64,000 bases of DNA from Bremerella volcania (lineage in GTDB: Bacteria; Planctomycetota; Planctomycetia; Pirellulales; Pirellulaceae), in contig NZ_CP036289.1 in the NCBI RefSeq assembly GCF_007748115.1, positions 4,650,001 through 4,714,000 of the forward strand. Reading direction: 5' to 3'. The notes under the pieces are model-generated. The model had not been told where the DNA came from, made no database searches, and worked only from the letters and a program-made list of their open reading frames with translations. A program made the position numbers and the translations under genes. Position 1 is the stretch's first letter. Each line of letters begins with the position of its first letter. This document shows, piece after piece, positions 56,277 through 64,000 of the stretch.

Positions 56277-56429
56277 CCCTCTCCCTGCAAGCAACATTTT
56301 GCATCAGCTAGCATTTTGACGTTCAATAAACAACTTACGCCAACGCTGTCACTGACAGCACGGCGTTTAAGTCGTTTCGCGAACATGCTTGGTGCTAGCT
56401 GATGCAAAATGTTGCTGCAAGGGAGAGGG
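56277..56429. repeat. CCCTCTCCC hairpin repeat split by a MITE-like insertion
   Basis: CCCTCTCCC (56277-56285) and GGGAGAGGG (56421-56429) are inverted arms. Removing the element at 56291-56415 and one copy of TGCAA restores a compact hairpin, CCCTCTCCC-TGCAA-GGGAGAGGG, preceded by CCCTCACCGTAG. This is a second copy, in opposite orientation, of the repeat at 56139-56173. Confidence 0.75.
56291..56415. mobile_element. 125-bp MITE-like non-autonomous element with 23-bp terminal inverted repeats
   Basis: The ends, 56291-56313 (starting GCAACATTTTGCATC) and 56393-56415, are perfect 23-bp inverted repeats. The pentamer TGCAA directly flanks both sides (56286-56290 and 56416-56420), as expected of a target-site duplication. 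The 79-bp interior has no open frame and is itself nearly palindromic: CTGTC-ACT-GACAG at the centre, with AACTTACGCC and GGCGTTTAAGT further out. The transcript would fold into one long hairpin. No transposase is encoded here, so it would need one supplied from elsewhere. Confidence 0.72.
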
Positions 56430-56439
56430 GACAGGATTT

Positions 56440-57030
56440 TTAGGGTGGCCCGCGTTCTTGCGTTTGGCTTGCGTTTTGCAATCGTCGTTCGGGTACCATG
56501 CTCACGTTTGAGTGGGCATGGTCTTCGCATGGATGACCCAGAGAATTTTGCAATTCGATGTCGGCGAACTTCTTCGCATACCCATGCGGGCGCAGGCATG
56601 GCCCCCGTGCAGTTGATTCATTTTCCAGCAGCTTCTTCAGCCGTTTCAGTTCGCTTCCTTGCCGGTCGAGCACTTTCAAATGGAACGTGACCCAGGCAAG
56701 CGCGCGATCCAACTCTGCGGAGCGGGGCACGCGCAGCCCGTCGATAATCTCGCCGGTCAGGTGTGTCCGCTTGGGTTGTTTCGGGCGTTTCGGCCTCGGT
56801 GGTGCCAGCGGAATGGTCGCGGCCGGGGTTGTTTCTTCGCAGGCAACGGACTGCTCGACAGTTTTTTCCTGCGGTGCAGGATCGACGGCAATAACCAACT
56901 GACCGACGACATCCTCCGGGATTTCCACCATCACCCCACACGAAGAACACACGAAGTATTTTTCAGCGCGCACCACGACCTGGGGCTTGCGCTTGCCGCC
57001 TGGCTCAGGTTGTTGGTGAATGGATGACAT
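56440..57030 (-). CDS. Hypothetical protein with CxxC motif and proline/lysine-rich linker
   Basis: This 196-residue protein has an N-terminal part with a single CxxC (KYFVCSSCGVMVEIPEDVVGQLVIAVD). A basic, proline-rich linker covers about 75-90 (PPRPKRPKQPKRTH), and a helical part covers about 95-140 (DGLRVPRSAELDRALAWVTFHLKVLDRQGSELKRLKKLLENES). The last 30 or so residues (from about HAHSNVSMVPERRLQN) lie on intergenic repeat DNA, including a hairpin at 56497-56520, and are probably an added tail. No signal peptide is seen. I do not recognise the family; the first 140 residues look like a genuine protein. Confidence 0.6.
   Translation of the reverse strand: MSSIHQQPEPGGKRKPQVVVRAEKYFVCSSCGVMVEIPEDVVGQLVIAVDPAPQEKTVEQSVACEETTPAATIPLAPPRPKRPKQPKRTHLTGEIIDGLRVPRSAELDRALAWVTFHLKVLDRQGSELKRLKKLLENESTARGPCLRPHGYAKKFADIELQNSLGHPCEDHAHSNVSMVPERRLQNASQTQERGPP
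56497..56520. repeat. CATGC(T/C)CAC hairpin repeat
   Basis: CATGCTCAC (56497-56505) and GTGGGCATG (56512-56520) are inverted repeats with one G-T pair and a 6-base loop. It lies within the 3' part of the reading frame at 56440-57030. Confidence 0.6.
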
Positions 57031-57300
57031 AGTCGTGCTCGTTGAAATTGAGAAAGGGAGTGACCCGAGGACTGTTCCTGCAATTTATGAGCGAAGCGCT
57101 TCAGTGAGATAGTGCGCCTCGAAAAAATTTTTTGAAAAGATTCCGCAGCGAGATCGTCCGTGACTACCTTTCCAGCCAATGAGGTAAAAACCAACCGACA
57201 TGGCTTGGTTCGCCGCTAGAGAAGCTCGATCATTTTCAGAAACTTTTTTTTCTGTAACCGGGCCCCTTTCTTTGGTAAATACCGGTGGAAAGGAATACCC

Positions 57301-57822
57301 ATGGCGGAGTTAAACCCCACGGAGCAGTTCATTCAGCTGCTTACCGAGAACCAGAACCGGCTTTATGGCTACATCTTCTCCCTTATTGGAGAGCGAAGCC
57401 ATGCAGCCGACGTCCTGCAGGAGACGAATGTCGTCCTGTGGCGGAAGATTGACCAGTTCGATCACCGTAAGCCATTTCTCCCCTGGGCATTCACGATCGC
57501 TCGCTACCAGGTCCTGGCCAATCTTCGCGATCGCAAACGAGACCGCGTGCTGCTTGATTCGGAATTGGTGGAAACGATTTCGAGCGAGGCAGAATCGATG
57601 GCCGAACAGATCGAGTCGGTACGCGACGCACTGAGCCGCTGCCTGGAGCGGTTGAATTCCTCGAACCGTGAATTAATCGAAAGCCGCTACTTCGAGGCGA
57701 AGCCTCTGGACGAGATGGCCCGCGATTCCAGCCGCACCACCGGTGCCATCAAGGTTGCTCTGCTGCGTATCCGGAAGCAGTTGGGGGAATGTATCCAACA
57801 TCGACTGGCCACCGAGAGTTAA
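57301..57822 (+). CDS. ECF-type RNA polymerase sigma factor (Rhodopirellula/Verrucomicrobium family)
   Basis: This 173-residue protein has region 2 at about 8-80 (RLYGYIFSLIGERSHAADVLQETNVVLWRKIDQFD, then FLPWAFTIARYQVLANLRDRKRD) and region 4 at about 110-165 (ELIESRYFEAKPLDEMARDSSRTTGAIKVALLRIRKQLGECI). It is clearly related to the sigma factor at 1318. AAAGGAA lies 4 bases before the ATG. Its stop is 4 bp before the FecR/LamG gene, and the PSCyt1 and DUF1501 genes follow as an operon, so it probably controls its own transcript and this export module. Confidence 0.94.
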   Translation: MAELNPTEQFIQLLTENQNRLYGYIFSLIGERSHAADVLQETNVVLWRKIDQFDHRKPFLPWAFTIARYQVLANLRDRKRDRVLLDSELVETISSEAESMAEQIESVRDALSRCLERLNSSNRELIESRYFEAKPLDEMARDSSRTTGAIKVALLRIRKQLGECIQHRLATES

Positions 57823-57826
57823 GCGC

Positions 57827-59464
57827 ATGAACGAGAATTACTCCGAAATCGAGTCGCTGCTATACGACTGGGAAGCTGGCACCATCAGCGATGCCGATCT
57901 CGCTCATCTTCAGACGCTGCTGAAAGAAGATCCCGAGGCACGCCAGTTCTACGTGCAATGGCAGATGCTGACGACGACCCTCGACTTGCAGCCCCATGCG
58001 GCCCGGCCCAGCCTGACCGACGATTTACTCACGCGGTCGCGACCTCAGCACGCCCAATCGATATCGTTCGGATGGGCCTCGATCGCGGCGTTTGCCCTGG
58101 CCGCTTGCGTGCTTCTGTCGGCCGGGTTGATTTGGTCCTTTTTGTCTGTCGGAAGTGGATCGACTCCCATTGCTTCCAGGGGTGGAGGGGAACCCCAAGA
58201 GAACACTTCGCAAGGCATCGCCATTTTGACGCGTCTGGTCGAGCCAGCCTGGCCCGAGGGACAGCCAGCGCGTCAAGTTGGCGAAGCATTGACTTCCGGC
58301 CGGTTTCAACTAGAGGATGGCGTTGCCCAGATTGAATTCTTCTGCGGTGCGACGGTCGTGCTGGAAGGTCCGGCTGATATCGAGTTGGAATCGTCCAGCC
58401 ATGCCCTCGTTCGTCAGGGCAAGATTCGCGCGATAGTTCCCCCGGCGGCACGCGGCTTTTCACTCGATACTGACAAGATGAGAGTCGTCGACCTGGGCAC
58501 GGAATTCGGCATGGCCGTCTCCCTCGACTCGGTCGAAGTGCAAGTCTTTGACGGCGAAGTCGAATTGCACCCTCAAGCGAAAACGGCCCGGCGAATTACC
58601 ACCGGCCAAGGGGTCAGCGTCGGGAAAGCAGGCGATTTGATCGACTCGGCGACGCGACCGGAAGCGTTCATTGGGATTGGTGAGCTTGAATCGCTCAGTC
58701 TGCAGCAGGATAAGCAGCGGTATGCCCAGTGGAAGACCTGGTCCGACGCGATTCGCGGTGATTCACGTCTGGTGACTTACTATGCTTTCGACCAGCTAAC
58801 CGACTGGCAGCGCCGCCTGGGGTGTGATCGGGTCCCGGCCAACCGCGATCTGGATGGTGCGATCATCGGTGCCAAAGTCGTCAATGGTCGTTGGCCTGAA
58901 AAGAACGCCTTGGAGTTCAAGCAACCGGCCGACCGCGTGCGGGTCAACATTCCCGGCGAGTTCACGTCGTTGACGTTTTCGTGCTGGACGCGAATCGATA
59001 GCCTGGACCGCATGTACAACTCGCTCTTTCTGACCGATTCGTACGACAAGGGAGAGCCGCACTGGCAGATCCTCGATTCAGGCCAGTTGTATTTCTCGAT
59101 CCGACCCGTCGAACGAGCTATCAACAACGGTCCGAAAGACTACAAGGCGTTGTCTCCTTCCTTTTGGAATCCTTCACTGCAAGGGAAGTGGATTCACCTG
59201 GCCGTTACGTGCGATTGGGACTCGCGCACCATCGTGCATTACCTCAACGGGCGCGAGCTGAGCCGCCACGAGGTGCCTGCCGCGCAGATGCCGGAAACGG
59301 CACAGATCGGCACCGCTTCGATCGGCAACTGGGAGCTTCCTACGCTTCCCGACGCCGAGTTCGCCGTTCGTAACCTGAACGGCCGTATTGACGAGTTCAT
59401 GATTTTCTCTTCTGCCCTGACCTCCGATGAAATTCAAGATATCTATTACCATGGTAAGCCCTAA
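57827..59464 (+). CDS. FecR-domain / LamG-domain membrane protein (putative anti-sigma partner)
   Basis: This 545-residue protein starts at ATG 57827, four bases after the sigma stop. A cytoplasmic segment (1-80) has EIESLLYDWEAGTISDADLAHLQTLLKEDPEAR, an anti-sigma-like helix pair. One transmembrane segment covers about 82-104 (ASIAAFALAACVLLSAGLIWSFL). The FecR-like domain at about 150-270 contains RGFSLDTDKMRVVDLGTEFGMAV, and a LamG domain at about 345-545 ends in GRIDEFMIFSSALTSDEIQDIYYHG. The layout repeats that of the protein at 1839. The LamG part suggests extracellular ligand sensing. The end overlaps the start of the PSCyt1 gene by 14 bp, or 38 bp if its upstream start is used. Confidence 0.9.
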   Translation: MNENYSEIESLLYDWEAGTISDADLAHLQTLLKEDPEARQFYVQWQMLTTTLDLQPHAARPSLTDDLLTRSRPQHAQSISFGWASIAAFALAACVLLSAGLIWSFLSVGSGSTPIASRGGGEPQENTSQGIAILTRLVEPAWPEGQPARQVGEALTSGRFQLEDGVAQIEFFCGATVVLEGPADIELESSSHALVRQGKIRAIVPPAARGFSLDTDKMRVVDLGTEFGMAVSLDSVEVQVFDGEVELHPQAKTARRITTGQGVSVGKAGDLIDSATRPEAFIGIGELESLSLQQDKQRYAQWKTWSDAIRGDSRLVTYYAFDQLTDWQRRLGCDRVPANRDLDGAIIGAKVVNGRWPEKNALEFKQPADRVRVNIPGEFTSLTFSCWTRIDSLDRMYNSLFLTDSYDKGEPHWQILDSGQLYFSIRPVERAINNGPKDYKALSPSFWNPSLQGKWIHLAVTCDWDSRTIVHYLNGRELSRHEVPAAQMPETAQIGTASIGNWELPTLPDAEFAVRNLNGRIDEFMIFSSALTSDEIQDIYYHGKP

Positions 59465-62339
59465 GACATTTGCTGTTCGTCTCGCTATGGCGATCGCCTT
59501 GCTAGGCTTCGAGGGACAAGCCAAAGCCGCCGAACCGGTGAAAACCACCACCCCAGAGGCGGAAACGCTTTTCACGCTGAAGGTTCTGCCGGTACTACAG
59601 GCCAAATGCTTCGGCTGTCACGGCAGTGATACGGCGGACGTGCGCGGTGAGTACAACCTGTTGACGCGTGAGGGGATGCTGGCCGGTGGCGAGTCAGGCG
59701 AACCTTCGCTGGTGCCTGGCCAGCCGGAAGAAAGCTCGCTCTTTCAGGCCGTTCTCTGGAACGGCTACGAGATGCCGCCGAAGGAGAATGACCGCCTTAG
59801 CGAGGCTCAAATCAAAGATCTTGGCAGTTGGATCGCAGCCGGTGCCCCATGGCCTTCGCCTGAGCGACAAGCCGAGATTCGCAATGCCGAGTGGGAGAAC
59901 CTGACCAACGAAGAGGGGCAACTGGTCAAGACCAGCGGTGGTACGTCCGACGAGTGGACCAATCGCCGTTACGATCCGCACGACCTATGGGCATTTCAGA
60001 AGCTTGCTGACAAGAAAGAGATCCTCGCGGACGAACCCGCATTGCACGAAGCGATCGACCGACTCGTCGATCAAAAGCTGACCAACGCCAACCTTCCCGC
60101 GGCGAAGCAGGCCCAGCCGCGGCAACTGATCCAGCGTGCGACCTGGGACCTCTTGGGGCTGCCACCAACGCCGGAAGAGATCGACGCGTTCGAGCAGGCG
60201 TGGGCCGCTGATGCTGATCAGGCCTGGAGCGATCTGATCGACCGACTACTGGAAAATCCCCGCTACGGAGAACATTGGGGACGCCATTGGCTCGACGTCA
60301 CGCGCTACGCCGACACAGGCGGCATGGCCAATGACTACGAGCGCTCGAACATGTGGCGGTACCGCGATTACGTAATTCGTTCGTTCAACGAAGACAAACC
60401 GTACAACGAGTTCGTTGTCGAACAACTGGCGGGTGATGAACTGGCCGATCAGTCGGTCCGAGAGCGTACCGGCGGCAAACAGCAAAACGTCTATAAAGTG
60501 CAAGAGAGTGGTGCCTACAACCAGCAAGAGGCCGAGTGGATCGTCGCGACCGGTTTCCTGCGGATGGGTCCGTGGGATAATGCGATGGTCGAAAACGACG
60601 AGGCTCGGCAAATCTATCTCGACGATCTGGTCAACATCACCGGTCAGGCCTTCCTCGGCCAGACGATGCGCTGTTGCAAATGCCACGATCATAAGTTCGA
60701 TCCTCTGCCCACCCGCGACTATTACCGGATGTATTCGGCCTTCTCAACCACGCACATGGCCGAGCGAAACGTGCCGTTTTTGCCCGAAGAGAATCAGGCC
60801 CGCTTCGACAGGCAGAAGCAGCACGTCGAGCGGATGCTGAAGTTCGCCGTTGACGAGAAGAACAAACTCGTGGAGAAGCGGGAAGCGGCCGCGAAGCAGT
60901 GGTTCGAAGAACATAGCTTGCCTTACAAGGACGAAGCGCAGCGTCGCGATCTTCCTGACGATGAGAAGCCACCGCGGCATTGCGGTCTCGATCACGTCGA
61001 GCAAGGACAGCTGAAAGTGCGCGAACAGGACGAATGGATCTGGACGCGCCGCTTGGAGCGTTTCGAGCCGATGGCGCAAAGCGTGTACAACGCCCCGGCC
61101 TCGCAGATCGGTGGCACGTTTGCCCGCAAGCTTCGCATTAAACGGCCTAAAGCGCCGAAGACCGATGTGGTTCAGCATATCTTGATTGGGGGTGCCTTAT
61201 CGGCCCTGGGAGATGCCGTGCAACCAGGCGTTTTGAGTGCCGTCGGTATTCCCACCAGTCCCTCTTCGGAATCCCCCTACCTGTTAACGTCGGATATCGA
61301 TGGCCGGCGATTGGAACTGGCTCGCTGGATTGCCCACCCTGAAAACGGGCTGACATCGCGAGCCATCGTCAACCGCATCTGGCAGTATCACTTCGGTCAG
61401 GCAATCGCCGCGAACCCGAACAATCTGGGAGCCAAAGGGGGCAAGCCATCGCATCCCGAACTACTCGAATACCTGGCGGCTGACTTTGTCGACAACGGCT
61501 GGACCATCAAAAGACTGCATCGCGAGATCATGCTTACCCACGCCTATCGCCGTTCGTCAATTCCGGTCGCCCCTGAGCAGATCTCCGAGATCGATCCCAA
61601 CAATCAATTGCTCTCGCACTTCCCTCGCCGAAGACTCCGTGCGGAAGAGATACGGGACGGTATTCTGTCCATCACCGGCGAACTGGTTCATTGCCAAGGC
61701 GGCTTGCCGGTCATGCCGGAGATCAACATGGAAGTGGCCCTGCAACCACGAATGATTCAGTTTTCGCTGGCGCCGGCCTACCAGCCGTCGGCCACGCCGG
61801 ACGAGCGGAATCGGCGAACGATCTATGCCTATCACGTTCGCGGCCAGGCCGATCCCTTCACCGAGCTGTTCAATCAACCGAACCCGAACGATTCGTGCGA
61901 ACTTCGCGAAGCGGCCGCCGTCACGCCTCAGGTGTTCACCCTACTCAACAGCGACACGATGATCGACCGATCACTCGCGTTGGCCCAGCGGTTGGAAGCG
62001 TCCAGTAAGAAGGGCACCGCGCAGATCGACTTAGCATTCCAGTTGGTCCTCGGACGTCATGCGACGGAGAAAGAACTTGATCGGCTCACTCGTTACGTAG
62101 CAGACATGCAGGTCTACCATGCGTCTAAGAGTCCGCAGCCGGTGAAGTACCCCACGGAGATCACGCGTTCGCTGGTCGAAGAGTTCTCCGGCCAAGTGTT
62201 CGAGTATACCGAGATCCTGCCGGTGTTCGAGAATTACCAACGGGATACCAAGCCAGCGGATGTCTCCCCCCAGACTCGGGCGCTGGCCGATCTTTGCCTG
62301 CTGCTGTTGAACTCGAACGAATTCATGTACATCGACTAA
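59451..62339 (+). CDS. PSCyt1/DUF1549/DUF1553 planctomycete cytochrome
   Basis: This 962-residue exported protein is read from ATG 59451 (signal MVSPKTFAVRLAMAIALLGFEGQAKA); an upstream ATG at 59427 would add eight residues. PSCyt1 carries CFGCH at C53-H57. DUF1549 follows (QLIQRATWDLLGLPPTPEEIDAFEQAW, RYGEHWGRHWLDVTRYADTGG) and includes MRCCKCHDHKFDPLPTRDYY (C408, C411, H412). DUF1553 occupies about 615-935 (RRLELARWIAHPENGLTSRAIVNRIWQYHFGQ, then RRRLRAEEIRDGILSITGEL). It is the full-length equivalent of the truncated gene at 1-1151. The DUF1501 partner follows after 31 bp. The function, probably extracellular oxidation linked to the sensed ligand, is inferred. Confidence 0.93.
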   Translation: MVSPKTFAVRLAMAIALLGFEGQAKAAEPVKTTTPEAETLFTLKVLPVLQAKCFGCHGSDTADVRGEYNLLTREGMLAGGESGEPSLVPGQPEESSLFQAVLWNGYEMPPKENDRLSEAQIKDLGSWIAAGAPWPSPERQAEIRNAEWENLTNEEGQLVKTSGGTSDEWTNRRYDPHDLWAFQKLADKKEILADEPALHEAIDRLVDQKLTNANLPAAKQAQPRQLIQRATWDLLGLPPTPEEIDAFEQAWAADADQAWSDLIDRLLENPRYGEHWGRHWLDVTRYADTGGMANDYERSNMWRYRDYVIRSFNEDKPYNEFVVEQLAGDELADQSVRERTGGKQQNVYKVQESGAYNQQEAEWIVATGFLRMGPWDNAMVENDEARQIYLDDLVNITGQAFLGQTMRCCKCHDHKFDPLPTRDYYRMYSAFSTTHMAERNVPFLPEENQARFDRQKQHVERMLKFAVDEKNKLVEKREAAAKQWFEEHSLPYKDEAQRRDLPDDEKPPRHCGLDHVEQGQLKVREQDEWIWTRRLERFEPMAQSVYNAPASQIGGTFARKLRIKRPKAPKTDVVQHILIGGALSALGDAVQPGVLSAVGIPTSPSSESPYLLTSDIDGRRLELARWIAHPENGLTSRAIVNRIWQYHFGQAIAANPNNLGAKGGKPSHPELLEYLAADFVDNGWTIKRLHREIMLTHAYRRSSIPVAPEQISEIDPNNQLLSHFPRRRLRAEEIRDGILSITGELVHCQGGLPVMPEINMEVALQPRMIQFSLAPAYQPSATPDERNRRTIYAYHVRGQADPFTELFNQPNPNDSCELREAAAVTPQVFTLLNSDTMIDRSLALAQRLEASSKKGTAQIDLAFQLVLGRHATEKELDRLTRYVADMQVYHASKSPQPVKYPTEITRSLVEEFSGQVFEYTEILPVFENYQRDTKPADVSPQTRALADLCLLLLNSNEFMYID

Positions 62340-62370
62340 ACGTCCTTGGAACCACTCCAACGGTAATCTT

Positions 62371-63777
62371 ATGAATCCCCATCAACTCACCCGTCGCCAG
62401 GCCCTTTACGGTTTGGGAGCATCGCTCGGCAGCGTCGCTTTCTCGTCCCTGCTCAGCAGCAGCGCTGCCGCGGCCCCCAGTCACGATTCCCCTCTTTCGC
62501 CGAAGAAGCCAATGCTTCCGGCCAAGGCCAAAAACGTGATCATGCTCTTCATGGAAGGGGGCCCCGGGCACATGGACACCTTCGACCCGAAGCCGGAGTT
62601 GTCCAAGCGGCACAAGCAAGAGTCGAAACTGACCGGCGGCCTGGAGAAAGGTTTCAAATTCTTCGTCGGTAGTCCGTTCAAATTTAACCAGGTGGGCGAC
62701 AACGGGATCTGGATGTGCGATCAGTGGAAGTACCTGTCCGACCCCTATGTTGCGAATGAGCTCTGCAACTATCGTGGCTGCCAGGCAGAATCGTTGAACC
62801 ATCCCGAAGCCCTGTATCACATGAACACCGGGAGCCGACTCGGTGGCGATCCGGCCATCGGCGCGTGGGCGACTTATGGCCTGGGGACGGAGAACCAGAA
62901 CCTGCCCGGCTACGTGGTGATGACGGAGTTAGCGTTGCCGCAAGGTGGGCCTGGCAACTGGAGCAACGGCTTTCTGCCGCCGTACTATCAAGGCACTCGT
63001 CTGCGGCCGGAAGGATCTCCGATCCTCGACCTGGCGCCCCCAGCCTATAAATCGCGCGAGCACCAGCGCCGTGCACTGGATGAGTTGGCGGCGTTGAATT
63101 CGAGTTACCAGCAGTCGCTCGGCGTGGAAGACAAACGCCTTCTGGCACGTATGGAAAGTTACGAACTCGCATTCCGCATGCAAGCCGAGGTTCCTGACGT
63201 GATCGATCTTCAGCAAGAGACCGAAGCGACGCAAGAGATGTATGGACTCGATCAACCCGAGACGAAAGCCTTCGGACGACAATGCCTGATGGCTCGCCGA
63301 TTGGTTGAGAAAGGGGTTCGCTTCGTTCAGATCTTCAGTGGTGGCTGGGATAGTCACGACTACCTCGAGCGAGGACATACCTCTCGAATCAAGAGCGTCG
63401 ACAAACCGATCGCCGCGCTGATTCGCGATCTGAAACAACGAGGGCTCTTGGAAGACACGCTCGTCATCTGGACGGGCGAATTTGGACGCACGCCGGACAA
63501 CAACAAACGGGGTGGCGTCTACTCGCTCGGACGCGGACACAACAACCAGGCCATGACCATGCTGATGGCCGGTGGCGGCGTGCGTCCTGGCATTGTCGGA
63601 GCCACCGACGAACTGGGACGCTCAGCGGTCGAGTGCGTTCATCCGATCCGCGATCTGCACGTGACGCTGCTCCATCTGCTTGGTTTAGACGACAACAAAC
63701 TCACGTACTTTCATGGGGGTCGCTTTAAGCAACTAAGCCAATTCGGCGGAGAGGTCATTCCCGAACTGATCGCGTGA
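62371..63777 (+). CDS. DUF1501 protein with Tat-like signal
   Basis: This 468-residue protein begins with a twin-arginine-like signal (TRRQALYGLGASLGSVAFSSLL). The DUF1501 core has NVIMLFMEGGPGHMDTFDPKPEL at about 55-77. The metal-site-like motifs are VRFVQIFSGGWDSHDYLERGH near 320, LVIWTGEFGRTPDNNKRGGVYSLGRGHNN near 368, and a C-terminal LHLLGLDDNKLTYFHGGR. This is the alkaline-phosphatase-like fold, with sulfatase-like metal ligands (D, H, E). It is the standard partner of PSCyt1/DUF1549 proteins and the last gene of the operon; 223 bp to the window end hold no visible gene. Confidence 0.93.
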   Translation: MNPHQLTRRQALYGLGASLGSVAFSSLLSSSAAAAPSHDSPLSPKKPMLPAKAKNVIMLFMEGGPGHMDTFDPKPELSKRHKQESKLTGGLEKGFKFFVGSPFKFNQVGDNGIWMCDQWKYLSDPYVANELCNYRGCQAESLNHPEALYHMNTGSRLGGDPAIGAWATYGLGTENQNLPGYVVMTELALPQGGPGNWSNGFLPPYYQGTRLRPEGSPILDLAPPAYKSREHQRRALDELAALNSSYQQSLGVEDKRLLARMESYELAFRMQAEVPDVIDLQQETEATQEMYGLDQPETKAFGRQCLMARRLVEKGVRFVQIFSGGWDSHDYLERGHTSRIKSVDKPIAALIRDLKQRGLLEDTLVIWTGEFGRTPDNNKRGGVYSLGRGHNNQAMTMLMAGGGVRPGIVGATDELGRSAVECVHPIRDLHVTLLHLLGLDDNKLTYFHGGRFKQLSQFGGEVIPELIA

Positions 63778-64000
63778 TGGCAACTCAAACTTTTTTGTCG
63801 TCTTTTCACCAACCACTGACGAGCTTCGACAATTTCGGGCATCGCTTCACTTTTTCCTGACACCTGTTTTTTACGAACGGATACGATTAGCTGAGTTGCC
63901 TGGTGATTTCATCTTTGAGTACCTGTCTCATCACCTACTGTCTCAAATTCACCAGCCCAAGATGGACTTTTCCGGCAACGAGTCGATGGCTTGCCAATGC

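Noticed and set aside
56291..56415. An integron attC site
   Set aside because: The long perfect ends, flanking 5-bp duplication and lack of RYYYAAC/GTTRRRY core sites fit a MITE better, and no integrase or cassette array is present.
1..64000. CRISPR arrays, tRNA or rRNA genes and prophage
   Set aside because: No regularly spaced direct repeats, cloverleaf-like sequences, rRNA stretches or phage structural genes were seen.

Overview
The window is chromosomal DNA of a planctomycete, most likely a Pirellulales relative of Blastopirellula, Bremerella or Rhodopirellula. The evidence is the density of families that are largely restricted to that group: PSCyt1/DUF1549/DUF1553 cytochromes with DUF1501 partners, DUF1587-1592-1588-1585 cytochromes with DUF1552 partners, the Rhodopirellula/Verrucomicrobium ECF sigma family paired with FecR/LamG anti-sigma-like membrane proteins, the Pirellula/Verrucomicrobium-type haem-binding dehydrogenase, and an SHD1 domain. 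I see no rRNA, tRNA, CRISPR array, phage or complete insertion sequence.

Layout. 1-8.5 kb: a truncated PSCyt1 gene diverges from a sigma, FecR-LamG and giant haem-dehydrogenase set. 8.5-10.6 kb: a two-gene minus-strand unit of a divergent NAD-kinase-like protein and an SPFH/band-7 protein. 10.7-14.3 kb: a secreted GH32 fructanase and a Tat-exported Gfo/Idh/MocA oxidoreductase. 14.5-19.5 kb: DUF1592 cytochrome, DUF1552 protein and a secreted unknown. 19.6-23.3 kb: a secreted alpha/beta hydrolase, a beta-helix protein and an acid-sphingomyelinase-like phosphodiesterase. 23.4-31.0 kb: a co-directional sulfide/persulfide oxidation cluster (ArsR repressor, TauE/SafE exporter, ETHE1-rhodanese, DUF1641 protein, type II SQR, secreted DsrE-like protein, CoA-disulfide reductase-rhodanese) with two matching promoter/operator sequences. 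31.1-49.9 kb: a cluster of CsgG/TolB-like, WD40-SHD1, DUF4384-cytochrome and tyrosine-rich envelope proteins, an ECF sigma/anti-sigma pair, and two convergent TPR-CHAT protease-like paralogues. 50.5-56.0 kb: a second DUF1592/DUF1552 pair and a PQQ-propeller protein. 56.1-56.5 kb: a nest of repeats, including a 125-bp MITE-like element inserted in the loop of a hairpin repeat. 57.3-63.8 kb: a second sigma, FecR-LamG, PSCyt1 and DUF1501 module. The last 223 bp hold no gene that I can see.

Functionally the window combines (a) repeated export and redox modules, each probably run by its own sigma/FecR pair and used on carbohydrates or other polymers, (b) sulfide detoxification under an ArsR-type repressor, and (c) a possible envelope-stress or cell-fate locus built around CHAT proteins. 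The strongest new leads are the convergent CHAT pair with the divergent sigma/anti-sigma genes, the SPFH/NAD-kinase-like pair, the duplicated sulfide-cluster operator and the MITE. All family calls come from reading motifs by eye; no database search was run.
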